Shown here: piece by piece, positions 11,747-24,691 of the stretch
Position numbering within the stretch: position 1 is the first letter of the stretch
Layout of the letters: each line of letters begins with the position of its first letter
NCBI GenBank assembly: GCA_905331475.1
Contig: CAJNYU010001434.1
Coordinates: 140,789 to 204,788 of the forward strand
Direction: 5' to 3'
DNA from: Rotaria socialis
Lineage: Eukaryota; Rotifera; Eurotatoria; Philodinida; Philodinidae
Length of the DNA stretch: 64,000 nt
Position numbers and translations under genes: made by a program
Notes under the pieces: generated by a model
The model's input: only the letters and a program-made list of their open reading frames with translations
The model's database searches: none
What the model was told of the DNA's origin: nothing

Positions 11747-14700
11747 ATGAACATTTTGTGTACGATTTTTTTCTTGTTGCTTCTATGGCCAGCAAATGGA
11801 AGTGTACCTTCGCTATTTCGATCCTCAGGTAGGAAAAAAAAATTGTTGAAATTTTTCTGTATCGAATAAAATAAATAATTATTTTCTTTTTAAGAACTAC
11901 TGTTGATAAATAAAGATTGGATTGTGGAACAAATTAAGATAGTGCCAATCGATGCTGGTGACTTAAAACATAGAAACAAATATAAATCATATATGGTTTA
12001 TCGTCAAAATTCATTTGAAAATTTAACATCATTCATTCTCGATCTTAAATTAAATAAAAATTTCAATTCGCATATTCCTATCGAATACGATAATAATCGT
12101 ATCAAGACGAACAAAAACGATTGTTTATTTTATACGGGATCTGTACGACATTGGGGAAAATTACAATCAATGGTTGCAATTTCGCATTGTTCTGGTTTAG
12201 TAAGTTTTGTAATCATCTTCTTGTTTTTGAATGTTTTTTATTGAAAATTTTAGGCTGGTCTAATTCACGATACTCGACATGGTATTGACTATTTTTTAGA
12301 GCCGGTTGTTAATGAAAATGAACAATCATATATTCTTACTTATCAACAAAAATCTTCATCAAATCAAAGTCGCATTTGGTCGTGCGAAATAGATTCATCA
12401 GAAACAATAATAAACAATCATACATTTAAACATAATCGACCGCGTCGCTCAATTATTCGTGAACGTTTTGTTGAAACATTACTTGTGGCTGATTCAAGTG
12501 TAACTGAATTTTTTTCTCATTCTCACATAACTGAATTATATTTACTTACTATGATGAATATGGTACATAGTATTTATGCTCATGTTAGTCTTGGTTATCC
12601 CGTTGAAATTGTTCTCACACGAATAATTATGCTTAGTAATGAAGTAAGAAAAATTAAGTCTCAAGCGACTTTTCTTTTTCTAGTGTATATTCATAGTCGG
12701 ATTTTCAAATGGCATCAAAATCACATGAAACATTACATAAATTTTGTGAATGGCAAGAAAAACTCAAGAAAACGAATAAAACAAATCGAACTAATCAACA
12801 TGACGTTGCTGTTTTTCTTACAAGGTAATAGAAAATTACATTTATTGTTTAAACATTTCTGATCGCTTAATTAAATCGAATGTTCAATGAACATTTTAGA
12901 AAATCATTATGCCAGGACCATTCACCTTGCTCAACGATTGGTCTTGCTAATATGGCTGGCATGTGTATGGTTAATCGAAGTTGTAATATCAATCAAGATG
13001 TTGGTCTTATTTCAGCTTTTACTATTGCACACGAAATAGGGCATAAGTAATGCTTTACTTTATTGTAAGATATATTTATCTAAATATTCTATTGATTAAT
13101 TTAGTCTTGGAATGAGTCACGACAATGGTAAAGGTCATTGTGCGTCAGAATCATCGTCATCAAATAGTGATACAATAATGGTACCTAGCTATGCTAAAGT
13201 ACCGATTAACATGTGGTCTCAATGTAGTCGAGATACTCTAACAGATTTTTTCGAGTAAATTAAATGAGATAACGAATAAATTAAAATATTGTTGTTTTTT
13301 TACTAAATTTTAGTCACGGCTGGGCGAAATGTTTGAATAATAAACCAACAACAATGCAGCCATTTGACGATATATTACCCGGTATAATATTTGATCTTGA
13401 TGAGCAATGTCGTCTTGCTATGGGACCTCATTCTACTTATTGTTTTCTTGGGGATGAACCACCTATGGTATGAAAAATTTATTGCCTATTTTCTTAACAA
13501 TTACTTTATTAATTGAATAAGGATGTATGCAATCACATGATGTGCACAAAGATACACGAAAGCCGATCTATATGTCTACCATCCATGGCGAGTCAACCGG
13601 CTGATGGAACATTGTGCGGCCAAAATAAAGTAAAAATAAATAAACATTTTTTACCTTTTCGTCCCTATGCAATATTCGATTGCGTTACTATTGAGCCAAT
13701 CATTAGCTTAACTTATGTAGGCGCTGATTATAGTATCACTTTAATTCGAATCGAATCGAGTCATTTCACTTTTTAAAATGTTCAATGGGTCGAAATTGTC
13801 AAATAGAATTGAATATTTTGTTAATTTAGTTTTAACTGCATAGACTGCAAATTCTTTTTATTGATAAGAAGATATTTTTAAAACGTCATTGAACTGTGTT
13901 TCGAATTATTATTATTCGTTCGAACGATCGTGTTACTCACGAAGATCGAGCCAAAAATTATTTACGTTGCCAAGGAAAATGTTGGTTTCAAATGAGATAT
14001 TGAGATATTTTTAAAGAACTAGTAACATTGAAATGAATCAGCCAGTAGAAATAAATCAAATAGAAAATAATGGTTTTTCATCTCACGATTTCTCTTGTAA
14101 GAAATAATAAACAAGGATTTATTGACAACTGTAAAAAAAAAAGGCATAAGTACGAAACATAAACTAAAATTATCAAATCGATTTAGTGGTGTTTAAATGG
14201 TCGATGTACTCCGATGAATTATCGAGCCGAAACTCCATCAGTTAACGGTGGTTGGAGTCCATGGACACCTTGGAGTTCTTGTTCGCATACATGTGGATTA
14301 GGTGTTGAATATCAACAAAGAACATGTACACATCCAAAGTAGAAAACATATAAAACATATGATAATCGAAACGTTTTTATTGTTATTTTTTCTCCTTATT
14401 ATTGTTTAGACCAGATTTTGGTGGTAAACATTGTTTAGGCGTACGCAAACGATATCGAACTTGTCAAATTTCGGTACAAGACTAACATTTTTTCTTATTT
14501 TTACCCTTATAAAAATGTATACATTCATTTGAAATAGTCTTGCAAAACATCGGCTATTAACTATAAACATGAATCTCAATTAAATTGTGATGAATTAAAT
14601 TCAAAATCAAATGGAACAAAATGGAAAACGGTACCATGGTTTACTTCCGAACCTTGCATGGTTTTTTGTACGCCAACTATATCATCATTGACTTCAGATA

Positions 14701-17700
14701 ATGAAACAATAATACAATCTAATATAACATTGGCCGATGATGAAGTTGGAAAAGTTGAATCAATTAAATTTCGTGATGGAACACAATGCACCATCGATGA
14801 TGATGATAATCAAAATGAAAATTCTATACCATCTAGTGGAATGTGCATTGCTGGACAATGTCAAGTCAGTTTCTATTCGTCAATAAAATGCAATATAGAT
14901 TTATATAAGAGAAAAGTTTAAAATTTTAGAAATTAGGATGCGATAATCAATTGTATTCGACAGCTATTGACGATGAATGTAGTATATGCAATGGAAATCG
15001 AAGTCATTGTCAACAAGTAACAAAAATAGTTCAATATAAAAGAAATGCAACAACACCAGCCGGCTCGTACGTTAAAATAGGCAGTATACCGAAACGAATA
15101 GCAACATTTCAAATCGAAAAAGCGACTCAGTCAAGTAGTTTTTTGGCAATTCAGATAAAAGGTTCGGTTTTCCATATCAAAATAAAAAATACGAATATCT
15201 TACTGAGTTATTTAATTATGTAGATCGATTTTATTTGAATGGAAATCGTTTGATAACTGAACAGAATAACTTTCAAATTGGAAAAACTCGAATATCGTAT
15301 AAACGTGGAGTAAAACAAGAAATTCTTACAGGTCGTGGATATCCATTAATTGAACAGCTTGATATTATGTTACTTATTCTTAATAATGATTTAATTAAAA
15401 TTAACTGTATCTATTGGGAATCAATTAATAAAACAAAACTTTTAAATAATCACTATACGTGGACATTTGAAAATGAAACAAACGATGATTGTTCATGTAC
15501 TGTTCGACAACCGCATTGTACTTTTAAATCACAACACAACGAAATAATTGTTGTTTCTGATCAATTATGTGATTCTAAATCAAAGCCTCGCCCATTAAAA
15601 TGTCAGAATACGAACTGTCCATTGCAAATGCCTTGGGCTCCTCGTTGGCAAGTAGGTTCATGGCGATTGTGCGAAGGCCGTTGTTGGCCTCAAGAAGCTG
15701 TACAACGACGAAGTCTACTTTGTGTACGAACTATATCAAATAATAAGACACATACAATACCTTCAAGTATATGTACACAGAGACTTTCTTCTATGCCTAT
15801 TATTGTAAGAGAATGCCCTCAAAATATGTCATCAACACTACCGAAATGTAGCAAAATGAAAACATATAGTCAATGGACTACAAGCGAATGGACTGGAGTA
15901 AGTGTTCGGGTGTTTTTTTTTATTTTAGAAAAAGTATGATATGCAAAAAGAAAAACGATTTCTATAGAATTGCTCTTCGTCAAATCCATGTGCTATGCAA
16001 TATCGAACTGTAACATGCATGCCGTATGATCTGAATTCGGTTTGTACTGCTGATGAAAAATTAAAACCAATTGATCGTCGACCATGTAACGCTACATGCG
16101 GTCATTGGCTCGTCTCTCATTGGTCAGATAATGTAAGTTTATTTACAAACAAGAATTGTCAAAGCCGTCGTTAGAAACGTCATTAACTAGTTATATTCAA
16201 AGTAGTTCTTGAAAATGTTTGTTTTTACATGTAGAAAATGTGAACATAGTGAATTGATTTGCTCTCTCTAAAACTAAGGAGAAGAAAATGACGTAACTGA
16301 TCAAATATATCAGTTGATAGCTTGATATGGTGTCGATTGAGCGAAAATCATAATAGCGAAAGGTATTTTCAGCGAAAAACAAAGCGCGAAAATTATAATA
16401 GCGAAAAAAATGAGCGAAAATAAAAAGTGCGCAAAGTAAAATAGCGAAAACTCGAAGTTTTTTTATTAGCAAAAAGAGCGGCTGTAGAAATTAGAGAAAT
16501 TTTTTCTTGATAAGATTTGATTGTTTGTTTGACGATGAATCATCATGCGGATGTGTCTGCATATATGACCGCATTTGTCGGTTTCACTCTTATCAACGTG
16601 TTAATCTATTATATTCTTTTTTATTCGATATATATAATCGTCCGTAATTGATGTTACATACAGGGACGGCGCGAACGGGGGGGGTTGGGGGGGGTTTCCC
16701 CCTCCAACTTTGGAAATTTTTGTTTCAATTTTTGAAAAAACCTCTCGTTTTTGAAAAAAAACCTCCCGTTTTTGAAAAAAACCTCCCGTTTTTGAAAAAA
16801 AACCTCCCGTTTTCAAGTAACCCCCCTATACTTTTATTACTTCGCGCCGTCTCTGGTTACATAGTTCATTCATTTAGTTCATTTCACTCACCAGTGATGC
16901 TTGACTCGAGAATACTCTCTTTTACCACTTCAAATCGAGGGAAACGAATGCTTATTTATTCAGGATATGTTTATCGACTAAAACAGTTCACAAAAAAATG
17001 TTAAGTACTGGGTTTGTCAATCAAATAGCTGTGCAGCGAATGTCAAGTTAAACTGAAGATTACTCTATTTTAAACTTCTCTGTTTTACCCTTCACAATTC
17101 GCTCAAAATATGTTTTCGCCAAAGGATATTTTCGCTATTTTATTCGCTCAAAAATTTTCGCTCAAAATTTTTCGCTTAAACGTTTTTTGCTGATTTGCCA
17201 CCATACCGATAGCTTCTTTCATGGATAAAAAAAATTTGTACACCCAGGTATTTTAAATCAAAAATAGTCATTCGGGAGTAAACAATTAGAAACGAGACAT
17301 TCTATTAAATAATGCAGTTGCTATTCTCATTATTCACATGCTATTCTACAGATTCAAGGAATGAAACACTTGAAATTTTAATTACGATTGTAAAAGAAAT
17401 ATAAATAAATGTGAAAGTACATATTTCATAAAGCTTTCCGGTATTCGTTTAGCGTAGCGCCAACGCTCTTCGAACTGAAAGAAAACAAATGAAAGTCAAA
17501 TACATTATATCTATAATAGAGCCATTTCAATAAATACATCATAGAAACTTTTGGCGAAATTTCAAAGTTTATGAAGCCAGAATATCATTATAAGCGTAAG
17601 TCATGTACTCATCTTAACATACGAAACAGTACCGATGATATATGAATAAATGAATCAAAAACAAAATTGCGAAACAACTCAAGTGATAGAATAATACAGA

Positions 17701-18707
17701 AGTAAAAAAATGTAGGAAGTTAATTTTTGATTGCCCGGAGATTATCAAAATTCTGAACTAGTAGATATTATATGAATTTCTATAGTTATGAGCAAAGCGG
17801 CATGTAGCAACAACACAACAAAATTTAATCTTGAAAGTTGTTATTTGTAAAATAAATGAGAGTATCAGTAGGCAGCCAACGTACCTATGTACAAGACGGA
17901 ATCGAAGTGTTTAAGTAGGAATCTAATTATCATTAGATAATCATTTAACATGTTCAAAAGATTTCGATCCATGGAAAACTAAAATCTCTTTTTCGTCTAC
18001 AAAATGATTTTGAAAGATAATTAAAGTAATCATCACTTATTCAAAATTGAATATTATCTTTTAAAACGACAAAATAATGATTCTATTGTTTCATACGACT
18101 ATTCGAATATTGACCTAACAAATTCCATTCTCTGTATTATTTTGTCAAACTGACTACTTATTTATCTATTCTAAAGTGTACTGGGCCATGTGATAATGCA
18201 ACATTAACGCGACAAGTCTGGTGTAGTACATCCATATGTAATCAATATGAACGGCCACTGTCAACGCGTCGTTGCATTCTATCAGACTGTACGAACGGAT
18301 CACTTTATAAGAAACTAACCACAACTTCAACTACGCAAACAATGAATTCCACTGTAAAAATTACTAAGCCTCAATCGAATTCTACAATTTCACCTATTCG
18401 TACATCGAAAATTGTGAGTACGTCTAGTAAAATATTTTTGACAACAAAACTATTTAAAACAACTATGCAATCGCCAAAGACAAGCGCAACGGCAAAAACT
18501 ACTACTACAATTCAGAAAAACATTTCTACAAAAATATCAACGGCAATGTCTACTCCTACGAAACAGATAATTTCTACAACAAAAACTACAGAAAAAACTG
18601 TTTTAACAACAAAACAAACTACTACTACCACTACTAAGAAAAAAACTGTCAAGAAAACAAGAGAAGCCAATATTCAACAAGATGATACAAATAGGAACAG
18701 TGCATAA
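11747..18707 (+). CDS. ADAMTS-type secreted zinc metalloprotease
   Basis: Fifteen exons (11747-11828, 11895-12199, 12254-12643, 12697-12824, 12900-13046, 13105-13254, 13314-13467, 13522-13629, 14187-14338, 14410-14473, 14538-14864, 14930-15161, 15224-15897, 15968-16132, 18177-18707) sum to 1,202 aa in frame. In order: signal peptide (1-20), prodomain, a furin-type RPRR site (about residue 192), reprolysin domain with HEIGHNLGMSHD (about 347-358) and an IMVPS Met-turn, disintegrin-like region, TSP1 repeat ([10 protein letters not shown]), Cys-rich module, spacer (from about 690), about three more diverged TSP1 repeats, and a Thr/Ser/Lys-rich tail of about 130 aa. All zinc-ligand His and the catalytic Glu are present. 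The family cleaves extracellular-matrix proteins after secretion; the substrate here is unknown. No PLAC domain is seen, and the Thr-rich tail is unusual. The last intron (2,044 bp) carries nested transposons. Confidence 0.92.
16316..17215. mobile_element. 884-bp non-autonomous DNA transposon in the last ADAMTS intron, with 8-bp target duplication
   Basis: The element spans 16324-17207 and is bracketed by GATAGCTT at 16316-16323 and 17208-17215. Its short imperfect terminal repeats are GATATGGTGTC at the left and the reverse complement of GGTATGGTGGC at the right. Next to each end is a cluster of GCGAAA motifs, about seven direct copies at 16337-16452 and about four in reverse complement at 17114-17176. 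No coding frame for a transposase is present. An 8-bp duplication fits hAT- or P-like transposition, but the TATGGTG ends are not the usual CAG hAT ends. Confidence 0.85.
16653..16863. mobile_element. 195-bp hAT-type MITE nested in the intronic transposon
   Basis: The MITE spans 16661-16855. It starts CAGGGACGGCGCGAA and ends with the near-perfect reverse complement TTCGCGCCGTCTCTG. It is flanked by GTTACATA at 16653-16660 and 16856-16863, a perfect 8-bp target duplication. CAGGG ends and 8-bp duplications are hallmarks of hAT elements. Inside are a G-run/C-run block (16677-16702) and about four tandem copies of a roughly 20-bp unit containing CCTCCCGTTTTTG (about 16731-16814). No coding capacity. 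It inserted after the 884-bp host element. Confidence 0.92.
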
Positions 18708-20321
18708 CGTACTGATTCCATTTAAATAGCATATCTACTTGTATGTGTTTTACAGTCAATTTCATCTTTTATCTAATACACTTAACATTTTTATTGATTC
18801 AATAAATTGTATCAGTTGATTTGAACGTAGATCTCTATTGTTTGCTAGCAATATTCATATGATATCAATATATATATAGTTATTTTGCACACGAGGGGTT
18901 TTCTAAGAACAACATGCATAAATTTGAACACTAAAATATTATTCACAAATATCATAAACTTATAAAAGGTACGAGAGTGCGTTGATGCAGGCATAGATGT
19001 AATTGGTAAGTTCGATGCTATTAAGTGAACACCATTACAGACAATCACACTCGGCATGAGTATATGCATAAAGATCCTCCATGGATTGAGATGAACCACG
19101 TGCTTTATCATCTTAATAGTGAAATCACGCTTGACGATTAAAAACGACTGCGAGTCTATAACTAAGCTGATCCAAAAACAAAAAGTTTGCAGAGAACAAT
19201 CTCAGATATGGTATCAATGAACATGAAAATTATACCTTCTCGGTTGGCACAAATCTCTAAAATATTAGATACGCGAGTTTAAGACTGCATAAGATGCCCA
19301 AAAACATCTTGATTCGGATCGAAAATCTAAATCCTTGTTTCACAAATCTTCAGTTCCACAAATAGTTGAACTAATTATCGACTAGCTTTGAATATACAAA
19401 AATACGTTCTATCTAATCACATTGTTTTGTTTAACAATGAAAATTGAATCTAATTATCAGATATAGATGGAATCGTTTCAAGATTCATGCTGCCCTATCA
19501 GCGATTCAAACAATGAAAAGACACATTGCTCACGATGAAAGCCACAAACTATGTGATTCACACATGCTACGACAAACGTTTTAATAAAAAATAAAAAAAC
19601 TGAAAGCGCTTCATCAACATGAGTGAATGTCTTTTGTTGAAATTAGTGGATATGTATCTCTTCGATGTGTGGATGAGATGACCAGCAGAAACTGTTTCTT
19701 CTATATACTGTAGTCAACATATTCTAACCTATAAACTGATGATAGCTCCCCGCTTGAAATATGACCATTGTGATCGAAAACCTTTACGACAATGACGTAA
19801 ATGCCATTTTCGGAATTGTGAATCAAATTAGGCAGAAAAAGATTAACTCATTTCATCGATTCACTCAATATTTTAGTTCTAATGAGAAATACCCATGATG
19901 TTCTTCTTGGTATCAAACTGACAGTTTACTTCTGAATTTGATTTATACAAGAAATAAACAGAAAATAATAATAGTAGTCAACAGGTTGTTACTTGAAACC
20001 TATTCAATTGGAGCCGAATGCAATATTAAAATGCGAGTGACAAAAACAAATTCTACAATAGGGCGTGACTTTCCTCGTATTTCCTGTAGAAAACACGGAT
20101 GTATCAATTTACTATTTCTAGTACCCCCTGTTACAACATATTTTTTGCCTCAGGAGTATTAACACAGCACATATAGAATCGAAGTAAAATTTGATTACAT
20201 CATGCTGAACACGACAGTATTGGGTACGCTTACCATTAAAATAATGACAAAAATTACGCTTGAAATTCACAATAACATATAAACTGCAGTGATAACTAGA
20301 AGAAATTATCAAAATCTAATC
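18708..20321. other. Intergenic stretch between the protease and channel genes
   Basis: An AATAAA signal for the protease lies at about 18801. The right part (about 19900-20320) shows weak similarity to the region just upstream of the second channel copy (for example the TCAAACTGACA motif near 19912 and near 24279), so the duplicated unit included upstream DNA. No separate gene is visible. Confidence 0.45.
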
Positions 20322-21740
20322 ATGCAAAATACAGGTAACAGCCGTGTAGTCCCAACTGTCTTACCTACTAAACAAGAAGCTAGACTAGATTTAACAAAAC
20401 CTCGACGTCTCGCCATCATTAGAGACTTTGCCCTCAATACCTCCACTCATGGATTACCAGGAATTGCACGTAGTCAAAGTAAACATAACTGCATCTTTTG
20501 GACTATTTCATTTCTCATCTTTACTGGCGTTATGATCTATTTTGTTACTCGGTCGATTCAAAATTATTTTCAATATCCAACACAAACATCTGTATCAATT
20601 TTCGTCGAACGATCACAAGTATTTCCTGCAGTTACATTTTGTAATTATTCACCAGCTCGTTTTGATCGCTTAGCAGGACCTTTTCTTAACTATTTAAATT
20701 CAATCAACGCAACCAATACAAAGGATACAGAAACATTTACTCGAGAACAATATTTTCTACTCAGTAGTTATTTTCAACATCTAGTCAATACAGGTCAATC
20801 TATTTCCGAGTACTTTTTCTCTCTTGATATAATGCTAATAGAATGTGTCTATAATACAAAAACATGTACACATGATGATTTCATAAGTTTTATTTCGTCT
20901 GCATACGGTAAATGCTATACATTCAATGCAAAATCAAAATCAACAAATGGAACTAGTCTTCGCTATACTAATGATAATGGGGGATCGGGAAAGCTCATCC
21001 TACGCCTTTATGCACAAAGTCATTTATATTCTCCACACATTAACGAGGGTTTGTTTTACTCATAGATCTCATTCAATACCTTTATCTGTTTTCTTATAAG
21101 TAGATGTATCAGCAGGTATGGTGACTATGATCCATGACAATACACAATTACCTCTCATCAATGTAGCAGGTATTCTACTTACGCCTGGGCGAAAACATAA
21201 ACTAGGATATAAGAAAAAGCAATATACGTTTCTACCATCACCATATACATATTGTACAACTAATATACCACGCCCGATGCGAGCAATGTTCGATCAATAC
21301 GAAGGCGCTGATTATGCATATTCACAAGGTGTTTGTTATACACTTTGTACACAGGCATACATGTAAGTTTACTTTTATTAAGATCCGACATGTGCTTACT
21401 GGTAAAAGATTTAGTAGCAATGGGTTTCATTTTCAGTCAGTAACTTATCCAGATGATGGATTCGTATTGAGAAAAAAACAATAACAAGAGCACGAGATGA
21501 AAATTATGCTACTGGTAGTTTTGGTTCTGTTATTCGAAGACATAAGAAGATTTATATTCAAGAGCTGTCAGCACGGTTACAATAGATATCATGGGACGTT
21601 TCTCATACACCTGATTAAATTCTATTCAAGGAAGAATAATAAAAGGAATTGAAAGCTGAAATGATGTTCTTGTGAGTGAACAAAGCATACAGCGTACAAT
21701 AATCTGCATTAGATATTTCGTAATAGTCAACTTCATGAAA

Positions 21741-21774
<34 letters not shown>

Positions 21775-22528
21775 TTATTTAATTCATGCAGCGTTTCATT
21801 CTAATTTGAACTGATTTTTTCCTGACCACTCAACGCTATTTTAGGACATAATATTGGATAAAAAAAATTGACCTAGTACAGATTTTTCTCCATCAAGAAA
21901 TAACCTTCTTTATCACCAATGGTTATTCCGTATAATATACTCAACTATTTTTTCTAATAGTTATGAACAATGCGGATGTGTCAGTCCTTATGAATGGTCA
22001 GCTCGATCAATTGTTTTGCCTGGAACAAATAAAATAGCTGAAGCACCGCTTTGTAACTTAACTGATGTATGTTATACCGTTGCCGGTCTTAAAATCACAA
22101 AAATATCATCAATATGGGATCAATATTGTTCACATTGCCACCAAGAGTGTTCAACAGTTACCTTTGCTCTAATGAAATCCTCAATAGCAGCGCCGTCGAT
22201 GCCATTTATATTTGCTACGAAAGCACATATCGAATCTTTGCCTATACCATTACCAGCGAATTGGTCCACAAATTGGTTATCTGAAATACAGAATAATTAT
22301 GTTTCACTCGAAGTTGTATGTGAATCTAATCAAGTAGAGAACTACACGGAAGAAGCCTCAGTGACTGCAGTCAGTGTTCTTTCAAGTGTCGGTGGTCATA
22401 CAGGATTGTGGATTGGAATAAGTTTCTTATCGATCATGGAATTTATTGAAATGCTCTATCGTCTTTGTCGATATGAATTCCATAGTATGCAACAAATTCC
22501 AAGGAACAGATTTAACAATAACAATTGA
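20322..22528 (+). CDS. DEG/ENaC family sodium channel, intact copy
   Basis: Three exons (20322-21048, 21104-21362, 21961-22528) give 517 aa. The family forms trimeric, amiloride-type Na+ channels gated by peptides, acid or force. The cytosolic N-terminus has the conserved His-Gly gating motif (STHGLPG, 41-47). TM1 is about 57-78. A large Cys-containing ectodomain includes GKCYTFN and EQCGCVSPYEW. TM2 near the C-terminus begins GLWIGISFLSIMEF, which includes the G-x-S selectivity-filter motif. Length is typical. The first intron uses a GTTTGT donor; the second (598 bp) holds an (AG)n tract. The ligand cannot be deduced. A broken paralogue lies 2.2 kb downstream on the same strand. Confidence 0.92.
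21740..21775. repeat. (AG)n microsatellite in an intron
   Basis: An uninterrupted AG run with one AAAG interruption lies in the second intron of the intact channel gene. Confidence 0.95.
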
Positions 22529-24691
22529 TAAGCTGTCTAACTACGTACAGCTTTATTTTTACTATTTCTATGAGATTTTAACAAATAATATTTTCGAAAT
22601 GCAATGAATAAATAGTGAAAACCGGAGATGCAACCTGTCCATTATTCGTTGTTAATAGGAACAATCCATATATAAACGACTTTATAAGATTACAATCAAT
22701 AGTAATTTTGAATAATTATATAGCTACAATAAAATAAGGAAAATAAGCAAGCTAAACCGCCTACAGAAAGATTAGCCAGTTTGCAATCTGTACCGGAGCC
22801 GAGTCTATCTCTAGCGTAAGTTTCATATCAGTGTGAAGATCGAAGAATATGTTTCGCTGCACTATAAATTTAATGCATTATCCAAAAAACAATAAAAAAG
22901 AAGATTTCCTTGCTTTCATTAGCATTATACTTATTCAAGCACTGACAGCCCGAAATCAGATTATTTTGAGTATAGATCGAAGGTGAAGATAATTAACGCA
23001 AAATAATCAGAGCTAAAGGTTATTGTTGAACACTCCACGGCTTGTGATTGGCCGGATGATATGTCATAGGTACTAGAAAAATAAAAGGAAAAGGTAAAAA
23101 AAGAATCTTAGATGTGATATCAATTTACTCCCCAATAGTATATACAAATTGTTTGCTCAGTTAAGTAAAATTTTTTCAGCAAAAATAAATGTTCACTAAA
23201 GTTGACATGTAATCATCAAAAAAAAACTTTTTTGTTAGGTTAATGCATGGAAATTAGACGAAAAACATCGTCATGGTAAAATTATTCTTACAGAGTAATT
23301 TGGAACGAAAACAGTGAATACGTGCAAGTTTTCTTGCAAGATGTTCTAGTGAAGTTGTTTCTATTTTTCACTTGCTGCGTCTTCTGAATTCTTTTCTGTT
23401 TGGCACTTTCTAGTGAAGTTCTTACTTCCCTCATTTCGGTTTATCTGTATACCACTGAAAATTTATTTTGAATTAATAATTTTCCAAGCTTCTTCAAAGA
23501 AGACATTTGCAAACATATTATGGCCATGGTTATTTGGTTGAAGTTTTGAAAATCGCCTCCGTCAGCAAACGATATAATTACCTTTATGTAAAAACAGAGA
23601 ACAAAGGCGACCATGAAAAACAACAACAGTTCTATACATATAATAACTGCACAATTCAATTTTTCACCAAGATATTCATATCACTTCATTTCACAATATT
23701 CGTTAATGCACGAATAGAAAATCAAACTATTTTTACTGAGAATTGCTTTCAATAAATTGGTTAGCGATGATTTTATTTTTCACTTAACTTTTATTTAAAA
23801 TTACCCAGTACTTAAATAGTAATCAAATAATATTACAAGTGAAAGCTGCCGTAAACACTCATTATCTTCAATGAGCAATTCGATCAATGAGAGCTACGAA
23901 ACTGTGATAAACGTGATATAATTTTGAGCTTTTCTAATAAATAAAACGTTCTCTGCAACTAAATAGCTCAAAGCACTCTATCCACAATATTGGGAATGTT
24001 TTCTTTTGAAAAAAAATGAATCAAACTCTTCGATAAAATCCCAGAAATGAACAAAAATCTTCTCTTTCTTTCAGTCGAACCACAATTTCTGAATTTTAAT
24101 ATGCAATACTTTAATATGAAATAAGACCATTATTGTTAGAGAATGTTTCTCTCGGAGAAGAAATTAATGACACTCACATTTGTGCATAGAATTAGCGAGA
24201 AAGTCTGTTCTTCATGTCACCTGTATAATTATTTTTTCACCTCTAATAACAAAATGTTTCACTGTTTCATCTTGATGTCAAACTGACAACTACTTCCGAC
24301 ATTCATCAATGCTTGAACTAATCAGAAAATTAATGAAACTAGTTCAAAAATGGCTGTTAGAAAATGTTCCATCGGAAATGAAAGTAATATTGAAACGAGA
24401 TTCACTGAAATCTAGTCCTAAAAAAATTCAGTAAGCTTCCATCCATTTCTAAAAAAAGAAAGAGCTGTGACAATTTGTTATTCCTTTTCATCGTTTTCCA
24501 AAGTTTTTTCTACAGAAAAGTTTCAAATTACACAAAATTGTTTTTTCTACTTCAATAAGCAAAATTTTATCACGCTCACCACCACAGTATGATCTTAACT
24601 TGCTGTTGAAACCAAGTCAACATCTACTCTTGGAATGCGCAACACAATAGAAGCTCTAGTTTTGAGTTCACGAAATTATGAAACCTAAACA
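22529..24691. other. Intergenic stretch between the channel copies
   Basis: The final 400 bases resemble the upstream flank of the first copy. No independent gene or transposon end is visible in the rest. Confidence 0.45.

Noticed and set aside
16197-17004. Frames on both strands in the last ADAMTS intron
   Set aside because: They are translations of GCGAAA arrays and tandem repeats in the transposons, not genes.
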